A DNA stretch of 64,000 nucleotides from Cognatishimia activa (GTDB lineage: Bacteria > Pseudomonadota > Alphaproteobacteria > Rhodobacterales > Rhodobacteraceae). Below the pieces are notes generated by a model. The model saw only the letters and a list, made by a program, of their open reading frames with translations. It had not been told where the DNA came from and made no database searches. The position numbers and the translations under genes were made by a program. The stretch is from contig NZ_CYTO01000007.1 of NCBI RefSeq assembly GCF_001458335.1, positions 40,819-104,818 on the forward strand. The letters are read 5' to 3'. Positions 9,174 through 16,929 of the stretch are shown here, in pieces. The stretch's first letter is position 1, and each line of letters opens with the position of its first letter.

Positions 9174-9190
9174 CTGGGGTGAAACCCCAG
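9174..9190 (+). repeat. Intercistronic hairpin between soeA and soeB
   Basis: CTGGGGT (9174-9180) and ACCCCAG (9184-9190) form a 7-bp stem with a GAA loop inside the 94-bp soeA-soeB gap. A second CTGGGGT copy at 9167-9173 could pair with the same 3' arm. No T-run follows, so this looks more like an mRNA 3'-end stabiliser or a repetitive extragenic element than a terminator. Confidence 0.5.
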
Positions 9191-9225
9191 CTCAGCCATC
9201 TCCTCAAAAATGGAGTCAGCCAGCC

Positions 9226-10005
9226 ATGACAGACCTCCCAACAACCACCGATAAGAAACTCGGCCTTGTCATCGACTTAGACACCTGTGTGGGCTGCCAC
9301 GCCTGCGTGATCTCCTGCAAAGGCTGGAACACAGAAAACTATGGTGCACCACTCTCAGATCAGCGCCCCTATGGCGAAGAGCCGATGGGCACGTTCTTAA
9401 ACCGCGTTCACAGCTACGAGGTGAAGGCGGAAGGACAAGCCGCACAAACCGTGCATTTCCCCAAATCCTGCCTGCATTGCGAGAACGCGCCCTGCGTGAC
9501 CGTCTGCCCGACCGGCGCGAGCTATAAGCGTAAGGAAGACGGCATTGTCTTGGTCAATGAGCAAAGCTGCATCGGTTGTGGCCTATGCGCGTGGGCGTGC
9601 CCTTATGGTGCGCGCGAACTCGACCAAGAAGAAGGGGTCATGAAGAAATGCACCCTTTGCGTTGATCGGATCTACAACGAAAATCTCCCCGAAGAAGATC
9701 GTCAACCGGCCTGTGTGCGCACCTGCCCAGCGGGCGCACGCCATTTTGGAGACTTTGCAGATCCAGAAAGCAACGTTTCCATTCTTACAGCGGAACGCGG
9801 CGGCATGGATCTAATGCCTGAACTCGACACAGCGCCAGTTAACAAATACCTGCCGCCACGTTTGAAAGACAGTTTCGACGACGAAAGCATCCTCGCGCCT
9901 TTCCTCGACCCAGTCGCAGAAGAAACTCAGGGCTTCATGGGCTGGCTGGACAAACAACTGTCGCGCCTACCGGGTGACACAAAAACACAGAGTGAGGACG
10001 TCTAA
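9226..10005 (+). CDS. soeB: Sulfite dehydrogenase SoeABC, iron-sulfur subunit
   Basis: A 259-residue ferredoxin-like electron-transfer subunit of the DmsB/PhsB type. Four cysteine groups are visible: CVGCHACVISCK, CLHCENAPCVTVCPTG, CIGCGLCAWACPYG, and CTLC with ACVRTCPAG, giving four [4Fe-4S] clusters that relay electrons from SoeA to the membrane subunit. There is no signal peptide, consistent with a cytoplasmic complex. The start ATG at 9226 begins MTDLPTTTDKKLGLVIDLDT; its stop TAA overlaps the soeC ATG as TAATG, so the two are translationally coupled. Confidence 0.92.
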   Translation: MTDLPTTTDKKLGLVIDLDTCVGCHACVISCKGWNTENYGAPLSDQRPYGEEPMGTFLNRVHSYEVKAEGQAAQTVHFPKSCLHCENAPCVTVCPTGASYKRKEDGIVLVNEQSCIGCGLCAWACPYGARELDQEEGVMKKCTLCVDRIYNENLPEEDRQPACVRTCPAGARHFGDFADPESNVSILTAERGGMDLMPELDTAPVNKYLPPRLKDSFDDESILAPFLDPVAEETQGFMGWLDKQLSRLPGDTKTQSEDV

Positions 10006-10880
10006 TGCATCCAGCAGCATCCGTCATTATCTTTACAACGCTCTCTGGCATTGGCCTGGGTATGCTTGCTTGGCTTGGGATCGACCCAACACCTCCGACC
10101 GGCTGGGCTGCGTTTTGGAATTTCCTTCTCGCCTTTGCCTTGACCGTTGGCGGTCTGATTTCGTCGACTTTTCACCTCGGGCATCCTGAACGCGCCCTCA
10201 AAGCATTCACGCAATGGCGCACAAGTTGGCTTAGCCGCGAAGGGGTTTGCTCTGTTGCTGCCCTTTCCGTCATGGGGCTCTATGCAGCTGGTCTTGTTTT
10301 CTTTGCAAAACCAATCGCACCGCTCGGATACATTGGTGCTGGTCTAAGCCTTTTGACCGTCTACACGACGTCGATGATCTACGCACAATTGGCCACCATC
10401 CCCAGATGGAACACGCCGCTCACTTCTGTGCTCTACTTAAGCTTGGCCATCGCAGGTGGTGCGCTTTTGGCAGGCAGAACTGGCGCAGCCATGGCGCTTT
10501 TGCTGGTTGCAGCAGGCGCGCAGCTTATCTGGTGGATGAAAGGCGATACAGCATTTGCCGACCGCGGATCAGACCTAGGGACTGCGACTGGGCTGGGTGA
10601 CCGTGGCGAAGTACGGTCTTTGGCCCACCCGCACACCTCGCCCAACTACCTGATGCGTGAGTTTGTCTATGTGGTGGCACGCAAACACGTTCAAAAGCTG
10701 CGCATCATTGCGATGCTCTTGATGGTGGCGCTTCCGCTGCTCATTCTCGTGGCTCTTCCTGCCAACCTTTTCGTCATTGCCCTTGCGGCAGCAAGCCATT
10801 TGGCTGGTGTTGCAACCTCCCGCTGGCTTTTCTTTGCAGAGGCAGAGCATACCGTCGGAATTTACTACGGCATGCGTTAA
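10005..10880 (+). CDS. soeC: Sulfite dehydrogenase SoeABC, membrane anchor
   Basis: A 291-residue DmsC-type membrane anchor with about eight hydrophobic helices. It holds the complex on the cytoplasmic face and delivers electrons to the quinone pool. Visible segments include STFHLGHPERALKAFTQWRT, conserved in DmsC-like anchors, and a C-terminal ATSRWLFFAEAEHTVGIYYG. It starts on the last base of the soeB stop. It is the last gene of the sulfonate module; the next gene has a long gap with a strong inverted repeat. Confidence 0.9.
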   Translation: MHPAASVIIFTTLSGIGLGMLAWLGIDPTPPTGWAAFWNFLLAFALTVGGLISSTFHLGHPERALKAFTQWRTSWLSREGVCSVAALSVMGLYAAGLVFFAKPIAPLGYIGAGLSLLTVYTTSMIYAQLATIPRWNTPLTSVLYLSLAIAGGALLAGRTGAAMALLLVAAGAQLIWWMKGDTAFADRGSDLGTATGLGDRGEVRSLAHPHTSPNYLMREFVYVVARKHVQKLRIIAMLLMVALPLLILVALPANLFVIALAAASHLAGVATSRWLFFAEAEHTVGIYYGMR

Positions 10881-10893
10881 GCGAAACTTTCGA

Positions 10894-10952
10894 TCCTTTC
10901 ACGTTTTTGAAAACGCCACGGTCTAGGCTCTGGCTAACAAAACGTGAAAGGA
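10894..10952 (+). promoter_or_regulatory. 14-bp perfect inverted repeat covering a ribosome-binding site
   Basis: TCCTTTCACGTTTT (10894-10907) and AAAACGTGAAAGGA (10939-10952) are perfect reverse complements separated by 31 bp. The 3' arm contains the AAAGGA Shine-Dalgarno of the gene starting at 10957, so a transcript with both arms would hide that site. The 5' arm can pair instead with AAACG at 10911-10915 (CGTTT-TTGA-AAACG), giving an alternative short hairpin. It could be a translational switch, a weak soeC terminator, or a DNA operator if transcription starts inside the loop. Confidence 0.6.
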
Positions 10953-10956
10953 CATC

Positions 10957-11262
10957 ATGAAAGCGTTTGTCTCGGCACTGTTTCTCACAACAGCACTTGC
11001 CCTCCCCGCTGCGGCTTCCAACAAAGACACCTGCGCGGAACCGGCGATCAAAAATTCGCCCCGCATCAGCACGGATCAATGTACGTGTCGCTTAAAAGGT
11101 GCGGACAAATACCTGTCGCGCGGCGACAAGGCCTATCTCATTCAATACTGGAGCGGGCAACGAAACGACCAACCCCATATCTATTTGGGTACGGCCTATC
11201 CGTCGGGCAAAAACAAACCGTTGATCAAATACAACGCCTATATCGCGAAGAAATGCGGGTGA
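10957..11262 (+). CDS. Small secreted hypothetical protein
   Basis: A 101-residue protein with a clear Sec signal peptide (MKAFVSALFLTTALALPAAA) and a mature part of about 80 residues holding four cysteines (CAEP, CTC, and a C-terminal KKCG), which could form disulfides in the periplasm. Basic and tyrosine-rich segments (YLIQYWSGQRND, KYNAYIAKKCG) give no family match that I recognise. The AAAGGA ribosome-binding site is strong but lies in the 3' arm of the upstream inverted repeat. It is convergent with the DUF1523 gene with no bases between the stop codons, so it may end without its own terminator. Confidence 0.72.
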   Translation: MKAFVSALFLTTALALPAAASNKDTCAEPAIKNSPRISTDQCTCRLKGADKYLSRGDKAYLIQYWSGQRNDQPHIYLGTAYPSGKNKPLIKYNAYIAKKCG

Positions 11263-11907
11263 TTATTTCCGACGCAGCCCGCTGAACCAACGGCTCATGC
11301 GACCGCGTTGCTCTGAAAGACTGTCACCTGCATCGGCAAAGCTATCGCCTACATCTTCTATGACCGGATCAATGCGTGCTTCCCGGAACCGCACCCAGCG
11401 CACGCGGATGCTCCAGAAGATCGCGAAGAGCACAGTTAGAATGAAGATGTTCCACCATGGAATGAAGGTGGCATCTGGTCCATCGACCGGCTTGATGGAG
11501 ATTGCATTTGGGAAGATCGAAAGAAACTCATTGCGCCAGCCATAATGGCGCACTGCAACCCATTCTGGCGCGTCTTTGTCTGAGATCGCGTCATTGGCCT
11601 CGGTGAACAAGCTCGCTGTGTCGAACTTGAAATAAGGCGGCCAACCCCAACCGGTGTCCTCGTTACGGTACTCCATCGTGTCGCCGTTTGGGCGCACCGC
11701 GTAGATGAATTGAATATCACGATTGGTCAGGTCTGTGGATTGCGCATCCGGTGTCGACCAAAACATGCGTGTCCAGTCGTTGAGCTCTGTGCGCTCAACA
11801 TTCGTACTTACGATCCGCACAACATCATGCTGCGCCAGCGTGTAATGGAAGAACCCAAACACCAGCAGAGCCAGCAATCCTCTGAAGAGCCATTTAAAGT
11901 ACGACAT
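11263..11907 (-). CDS. DUF1523 family membrane protein
   Basis: A 214-residue protein recognised as DUF1523, a family common in Rhodobacteraceae with no known function. There is one hydrophobic segment near the N-terminus (FKWLFRGLLALLVFGFFHYTL), a soluble region of about 110 residues with RNEDTGWGWPPYFKFD, a second membrane segment (IPWWNIFILTVLFAIFWSI) and an acidic-then-basic tail. The second ATG (11907) is chosen over 11913 because AAGGGA lies at the correct distance only for the second. The gene stands alone on the minus strand. Confidence 0.8.
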   Translation of the reverse strand: MSYFKWLFRGLLALLVFGFFHYTLAQHDVVRIVSTNVERTELNDWTRMFWSTPDAQSTDLTNRDIQFIYAVRPNGDTMEYRNEDTGWGWPPYFKFDTASLFTEANDAISDKDAPEWVAVRHYGWRNEFLSIFPNAISIKPVDGPDATFIPWWNIFILTVLFAIFWSIRVRWVRFREARIDPVIEDVGDSFADAGDSLSEQRGRMSRWFSGLRRK

Positions 11908-12090
11908 GCGCATTCCCTTTTTTCGTCCTCCCAGACATAGGCGATGTGTGGGGCCATCTCAACGGGCACGCGACGCTTCGCGCATGAAAAGAGTGGGGCA
12001 AAGCGCCCCTCTTGCGTCATGACCAAAGCCGCGCCATATCACGGGAAATCTTATTCCCAGACCACACACGCCTTTTGCTAGGAGATCACG

Positions 12091-12888
12091 ATGAGCGACG
12101 TCCAGTCAGACCAACCGACCCCGGAACGCAACCGGATTGAGAAACTGGTCAGCAGCGCGCGCTTTGAAAATGCAATCTTCGTGGTCATCGTCTTCAACGC
12201 GATCATTTTGGGGCTAGAGACCTCTGCCTTCGTGATGTCGCATGTGGGCGGCTTGATCCACTTCCTTGATAGCGCCTGCCTCAGCATTTTTGTCTTTGAA
12301 ATCGCCCTGAAGCTTTATGCCCGACGCTGGCAGTTTTTCCGGAGAGGATGGTCGGTATTTGACTTAATCATCGTCGGGGTTGCTTTGCTGCCGGGCTCAT
12401 CAGGTCTCAGCGTTCTTCGCGCCCTTCGGATCCTACGTGTTCTGCGCGTGATCTCGGTCGCGCCACGCCTTCGTCGCGTGGTCGAAGGATTCATCACCGC
12501 CCTACCCGGCATGGCCTCGGTCTTTTTGCTGATGACACTGATCTTCTACATCGGCTCAGTGATGGCCACGAAGCTATTCGCATCGGAGTTTCCACATTGG
12601 TTTGGCAATCTGGGCCTATCTGCTTACAGCCTCTTCCAGATCATGACATTGGAAAGCTGGTCTATGGGCATCGTGCGCCCCGTGATGGAGGTCTATCCAC
12701 TCGCTTGGGCCTTCTTTGTGCCGTTTATCATGGTCACGACCTTCGCCGTGGTGAACTTGCTGGTTGGTTTGATCGTGAACTCGATGCAGGATGCGCATCA
12801 TGAAGAGGACGTGGCCAAGACCGATACATATCGTGACGAGGTCCTGAAACGCCTCGAAGCGATTGAGGCGAAGCTCAATAGTAAGTGA
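12091..12888 (+). CDS. Bacterial voltage-gated sodium channel (NaChBac type)
   Basis: A 265-residue six-transmembrane ion channel subunit that would assemble as a homotetramer. The S4 voltage sensor carries regularly spaced arginines (LRALRILRVLRVISVAPRLR). The pore loop is TLESW at residues 186-190, the selectivity filter of NaChBac-type sodium channels (potassium channels would show GYG). After S6 (FAVVNLLVGLIVNSM) comes a charged C-terminal coiled coil, usual for this family. In marine bacteria these channels are thought to serve sodium entry, pH response or motility. AGGAGAT precedes the ATG. Confidence 0.9.
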   Translation: MSDVQSDQPTPERNRIEKLVSSARFENAIFVVIVFNAIILGLETSAFVMSHVGGLIHFLDSACLSIFVFEIALKLYARRWQFFRRGWSVFDLIIVGVALLPGSSGLSVLRALRILRVLRVISVAPRLRRVVEGFITALPGMASVFLLMTLIFYIGSVMATKLFASEFPHWFGNLGLSAYSLFQIMTLESWSMGIVRPVMEVYPLAWAFFVPFIMVTTFAVVNLLVGLIVNSMQDAHHEEDVAKTDTYRDEVLKRLEAIEAKLNSK

Positions 12889-12917
12889 CCGAGACGACCG
12901 ATCAGGGAGGACAAAAC

Positions 12918-13910
12918 ATGCAGACTGGTCCAAAGAACCTGATCACCGATGTCCCTGGCCTGATGGTTGGCAATGCACAGGATGATGCGCTCAAGTCAGG
13001 CACCACTGTGCTGACCTCAGACAAACCGTTCACCGCAGCTGTCCATGTCATGGGCGGCGCGCCGGGGACACGCGAGACGGATCTATTGGCCCCGGATAAA
13101 ACCGTTCAACAGGTGGATGCATTGGTTCTTTCTGGTGGCTCGGCCTTTGGTCTGGATGCTGCGTCCGGTGTTGCTGACACACTCCGAAAAATGGGACGTG
13201 GGTTTCAGGTGGTTGATCAAACCGTTCCAATCGTGCCCGCTGCAATTCTTTTCGACCTCATCAATGGTGGCGACAAGAACTGGACTGAAAACCCGTATCG
13301 CGCACTCGGCGAACAAGCCTTGCTCGCCGCTTCTGACATATTCGAACTTGGCAGCCATGGCGCGGGCACGGGAGCAACGACCGCGTCGTTCAAGGGCGGC
13401 TTGGGGTCCGCTTCTATCTTACTACCGTCGGGCCACACCGTTGGCGCACTTGTCGCCGTTAACGCATTGGGAGATGCGGTTGTGCCGGACACGCCACATT
13501 TCTGGGCGGCTCCTTGGGAATTGGATGACGAATTCGGCGGCCACGGCATAGTATCAAAACCAACCACCGATTGGCCAAAGACCAAGCTTAGCGCAAAAAA
13601 CACGACAATCGCCATTGTTGCGACAGACGCGGACCTCTCCCAAGCTCAATGCACCCGAATGGCCACCGCAGCCCATGACGGCATGGCGCGCGCTTTGGTG
13701 CCAAGCCATACACCTATGGACGGCGACCTTGTATTTGCCGCCTCAACCAATGCCAAACCCATTTTAGACGATATCCAAGACCCCATATTCTTAGGCCATG
13801 CCGCCGCGACCTGCTTGGCTCGAGCAATTGCACGCGGCGTGTACTCAGCCACGGCAATATCCGGCGATCTGCTTCCCGCCTACACAGATATCCACAGGAA
13901 ACCGCGCTAG
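12918..13910 (+). CDS. P1 (S58, DmpA-like) family peptidase
   Basis: A 330-residue protein of the P1/DmpA N-terminal-nucleophile hydrolase family, which matures by cutting itself into two chains and then releases N-terminal amino acids or hydrolyses small amides. N-terminal ITDVPGLMVGNAQD and the central GAGTGATTASFKGGLG (about residues 145-162) are the family signatures; DALVLSGGSAFGLDAA is also typical. The ATG at 12918 is chosen for its GGGAGG eight bases upstream; the frame remains open to 12885, which would overlap the channel gene. No signal peptide is seen. The substrate is unknown. Confidence 0.85.
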   Translation: MQTGPKNLITDVPGLMVGNAQDDALKSGTTVLTSDKPFTAAVHVMGGAPGTRETDLLAPDKTVQQVDALVLSGGSAFGLDAASGVADTLRKMGRGFQVVDQTVPIVPAAILFDLINGGDKNWTENPYRALGEQALLAASDIFELGSHGAGTGATTASFKGGLGSASILLPSGHTVGALVAVNALGDAVVPDTPHFWAAPWELDDEFGGHGIVSKPTTDWPKTKLSAKNTTIAIVATDADLSQAQCTRMATAAHDGMARALVPSHTPMDGDLVFAASTNAKPILDDIQDPIFLGHAAATCLARAIARGVYSATAISGDLLPAYTDIHRKPR

Positions 13911-13940
13911 CGGCGCAACCGTCACAAAACCGATACCTTC

Positions 13941-13958
13941 CTGTCACATCTACGTAAT
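13941..13958 (+). promoter_or_regulatory. Candidate Pho box
   Basis: CTGTCACATCTACGTAAT has the 7-4-7 layout of a PhoB box: the first half (CTGTCAC) matches the CTGTCAY consensus, the second (ACGTAAT) is degraded. It lies 46 bp before the ATG of the exported phytase-like protein, a sensible target for phosphate-starvation control. A single, half-degenerate match, so only suggestive. Confidence 0.35.
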
Positions 13959-14003
13959 GTGCAGGCCGCAGTTCGCTAGCACCTATTCAAAAAGGAGCTT
14001 AGG

Positions 14004-16190
14004 ATGTCTGCGCGCTTTCTCTGCCTGACATCGGCATTTGCCTTGACCGCAGGTCTGGCCAACGCCGAGATGAACTTCAATCGTATCGCATCATTCGCAA
14101 CACCGCTGAACATGGCGGCTGGCGAAGATACATCCCGTGAAACGTCCCCAGAAATCATCGACGTCACCTCTGACGGCATGACACTGGTTTACACTGACAG
14201 CCCGCTTGAAGCGCTGGGTCGTGTGGACATCACGGATCCGGCAAACCCTCAGCCTCTGGGCAATATCGCTCTGCCGGGCGAACCAACCTCTGTCGCCGTT
14301 ATCGGCGCAACAGCTTACGTTGGCGTGAACACATCCGAGAGCTACACAGCGCCATCTGGCATGCTGAAAGCCATCGACGTCGCGACCGGCAACGAACTGG
14401 CATCTTGCGATCTGGGCGGTCAGCCAGACTCCATCGCGAAATCCAAAGACGGTGCATTCATCTCTGTTGCGATCGAAAACGAGCGCGACGAAGATCTGAA
14501 CGACGGCATCATCCCTCAGTTGCCAGCGGGCAACCTGGTGATGATCAACACAACAGACGCGGGTCTGGACTGTGGCTCCCTGAAAATGGTTGACCTGACC
14601 GGTCTGGCTGACATCGCACCAACTGATCCAGAGCCTGAATATGTGTCTATCAACGCTCTGGGCGAAACTGTGATCTCTTTGCAGGAAAACAACCACATGG
14701 TTGTTGTGTCCAAAGACGGCGAAGTTGTCAGCCACTTCTCCGCAGGCGCGGTTGATTTGACAAACATCGACGCTACTGACGAGCGCGCGATCCTGTCCTT
14801 CACCGAAACTCAAGAAGGCCGCCTGCGCGAGCCGGATGCGGTCACTTGGATCGACGACAACCACTTCGCAACTGCGAACGAAGGTGACTACAACGGCGGC
14901 TCCCGCGGTTGGACGATCTTCAACAAGGACGGCACTGTTGTCTATGAAAGCGGTACTGACTTTGAGCACGCGATCATCCAGATCGGCCACTATCCAGACA
15001 AACGCTCTGACTCCAAAGGTGTCGAGCCAGAATCCGTCACCTTCGACGTTTTCAACGGCACACCTTATGTGTTCGTTGGCGCAGAACGCGCATCTGTAGT
15101 GGGTGTTTACAACGTCTCTAACCCTGCCGCACCAGTTCTAGAGCAGCTGTTGCCATCCGGTGTTGGCCCAGAGGGTTATGTGACTATTCCGTCCCGCAAC
15201 CTGCTGGTATCTGCGAACGAAAAAGACCTGATCGAAGATGGCGGCGCACGTGCGCACGTTATGATCTTTGAACAGCAAGAAGCACCTGCGGTTTACCCAC
15301 ACCTGACTTCTGCAGGTATGGACGAGCTGACTGGCTGGGGCGCGATCTCTGGCATGGTGGCTGACAAAGACGGTATCGTTTGGGCGGTCAACGACAGCTT
15401 CTACCTGTTCCAGCCAACCATCTTCAAAATCGACACCAACCAATCTCCAGCGAAGATCATTGATGCGATCCGCGTTGTGCGCCAAGACGGCAACCCAGCG
15501 CAGCAGATCGATATGGAAGGTATCACTCTGGACGGCAAAGGTGGCTTCTACGTTGCATCTGAAGGCCGCACAGGTCGTGTGATTCCACATGCGATTTATC
15601 ACGTCTCTGCAGACGGCGTGATCAAGAACCGCAAAGGCGAAATCGGCCTGCCAGCGGAACTGATGGCAGTTGAAAAGCGGTTCGGTTTCGAAGGCATCAC
15701 CAAAGTTGGCGACACCCTGTGGATGCCGGTTCAGCGTGAGTGGAAAGACGATCCGAAGAACCACGTGAAACTGGTGGCTTACAACCTGGAAACCAAAGAA
15801 TGGGGCGCGGTGCTTTACGAAAAAGCCGAGCCTGCAAAAGGTTGGGTTGGCCTGTCCGAAATCGCGGTACACGGCGACTATGTGTACATCGTTGAACGTG
15901 ACAACCAGCACGACAGCCGCGCGGTGACAAAGAAAATCTACCGTGTCGCTCTGTCTGAAATGGTTCCTGCGAAACTGGGTGGCGAGCTGCCAGTGGTTTC
16001 CAAAGAGCTGGTCCGTGACCTGCTGCCTGACCTAAAATCCACAGGTGGCTACGTTCTGGACAAAGTTGAAGGCCTCGCGATCTTTGAAGATGGTACAGCG
16101 TTTGTGTCTACTGACAATGACGGTGTAGATGATCACTCTGGTGAGACCATGTTCTTCAACATTGGCAACATCGCTCAGCAAGGCTCATAA
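14004..16190 (+). CDS. Exported phytase-like esterase / beta-propeller protein
   Basis: A 728-residue protein with a signal peptide cut near LANA-EM. Residues about 30-430 look like a beta-propeller of the choice-of-anchor I kind (SPEIIDVTSDGMTLVYTDSP, VDITDPANPQPLGNI). Residues about 440-720 match the esterase-like activity of phytase domain (DMEGITLDGKGGFYVASEG, ERFGFEGITKVGDTLWMPVQ). The likely role is periplasmic or extracellular phosphoester hydrolysis; substrate is inferred only from the family. Codon use is as strongly biased as in xsc and leuC, pointing to an abundant protein. A candidate Pho box lies upstream and a good terminator downstream. It appears to be a single-gene transcript. 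Confidence 0.78.
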   Translation: MSARFLCLTSAFALTAGLANAEMNFNRIASFATPLNMAAGEDTSRETSPEIIDVTSDGMTLVYTDSPLEALGRVDITDPANPQPLGNIALPGEPTSVAVIGATAYVGVNTSESYTAPSGMLKAIDVATGNELASCDLGGQPDSIAKSKDGAFISVAIENERDEDLNDGIIPQLPAGNLVMINTTDAGLDCGSLKMVDLTGLADIAPTDPEPEYVSINALGETVISLQENNHMVVVSKDGEVVSHFSAGAVDLTNIDATDERAILSFTETQEGRLREPDAVTWIDDNHFATANEGDYNGGSRGWTIFNKDGTVVYESGTDFEHAIIQIGHYPDKRSDSKGVEPESVTFDVFNGTPYVFVGAERASVVGVYNVSNPAAPVLEQLLPSGVGPEGYVTIPSRNLLVSANEKDLIEDGGARAHVMIFEQQEAPAVYPHLTSAGMDELTGWGAISGMVADKDGIVWAVNDSFYLFQPTIFKIDTNQSPAKIIDAIRVVRQDGNPAQQIDMEGITLDGKGGFYVASEGRTGRVIPHAIYHVSADGVIKNRKGEIGLPAELMAVEKRFGFEGITKVGDTLWMPVQREWKDDPKNHVKLVAYNLETKEWGAVLYEKAEPAKGWVGLSEIAVHGDYVYIVERDNQHDSRAVTKKIYRVALSEMVPAKLGGELPVVSKELVRDLLPDLKSTGGYVLDKVEGLAIFEDGTAFVSTDNDGVDDHSGETMFFNIGNIAQQGS

Positions 16191-16213
16191 GCCGCACTCT
16201 GAGAAAATTAAGG

Positions 16214-16243
16214 CGCGCGGGGCGAATGCTCCGCGCGTTTTTC
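16214..16243 (+). terminator. Rho-independent terminator of the phytase-like gene
   Basis: CGCGCGG (16214-16220) and CCGCGCG (16231-16237) form a 7-bp GC stem, followed by TTTTTCTTT. It starts 24 bp after the stop codon at 16190. Confidence 0.85.
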
Positions 16244-16252
16244 TTTGGTACT

Positions 16253-16792
16253 TCAGTAACCGATTTTGGAGATTTTCGAGACAAACCTTTCTAGGTTTGG
16301 ATCTATTCGATGCAAAGGGAGCTGATCCGTTCGAAACCACTGAACATCGCGAAACTCTCCACGGTCAAAATCGTAAGGATAGTCGCGCTTGCCTTTCAAA
16401 AGGAACCAAAGCGAAACGTCCGTGTGAACATTCATAGCCCCATTGGTGTCACACCTAGTCAAGAAAACCGGGTCTTCGACAATAAACTGGGCGTCCACCT
16501 TTAGTTCTTCTCGACACTCGCGTTTTACAGTTTGAAGGGGATGTTCGTTCGGGTCGACATGACCGCCGGACGGGAGCCAAAGGTTCGCCTTAATGTGATC
16601 AACGAGCAAGACCCAGTCCCGATCAACGAGCAGAAAATAAGAAACCAAATGCTGAGGAGGAATGTCGGGACCGTGTTGCCGAAAGAGTTCAGCGCCGCTT
16701 TTTATCCAATCCAAAGTATCCTTAATGTGCTGACTTTCCAATGAATCATAGGGCTCAATCCCCGAAATAAGATCTTGTATTTTTTCACGCAC
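16253..16792 (-). CDS. Nudix hydrolase
   Basis: A 179-residue Nudix-fold protein. The Nudix box is intact: G-x5-E-x7-RE-x2-EE appears as GHVDPNEHPLQTVKRECREE at the centre. These enzymes cleave nucleoside diphosphates linked to another group, with Mg2+ bound by the REEEL glutamates. The N-terminal 40 residues are predicted helical, and the C-terminal half contains DVSLWFLLKGKRDYPYDFD, also seen in the (di)nucleoside polyphosphate hydrolase-like proteins. Substrate unknown. It is convergent with the upstream phytase-like gene and divergent from the Hsp70-like gene. Confidence 0.85.
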   Translation of the reverse strand: MREKIQDLISGIEPYDSLESQHIKDTLDWIKSGAELFRQHGPDIPPQHLVSYFLLVDRDWVLLVDHIKANLWLPSGGHVDPNEHPLQTVKRECREELKVDAQFIVEDPVFLTRCDTNGAMNVHTDVSLWFLLKGKRDYPYDFDRGEFRDVQWFRTDQLPLHRIDPNLERFVSKISKIGY

Positions 16793-16929
16793 ACACCGTT
16801 CCTTCCGTATTTGTTTCGGGCGTCGCTAATTTATTGTTGTGAAGATCTGATGACGTAAGGAAGTTAGGCTTGACGTCTCTGCCTCACCAGCTTAGCCAAC
16901 ACGCTTTCCATTTAAGGTTTGAGTCCCAA

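Noticed and set aside
11989..12012. Hairpin AGAGTGGGGC...GCCCCTCT before the sodium channel gene
   Set aside because: Could be a terminator or leader structure, but there is no T-run and no relation to a gene end; too little to support a feature.
14091..15911. Antisense frames of 299 and 257 codons opposite the phytase-like gene
   Set aside because: Same codon-bias effect; translations are rich in Cys, His and Arg and look non-biological.
16870..16929. 20-residue N-terminal extension of the Hsp70-like protein
   Set aside because: Not adopted because homologues begin at the phosphate-1 motif, though the TTG at 16870 has the better ribosome-binding site. Left open in the feature entry.
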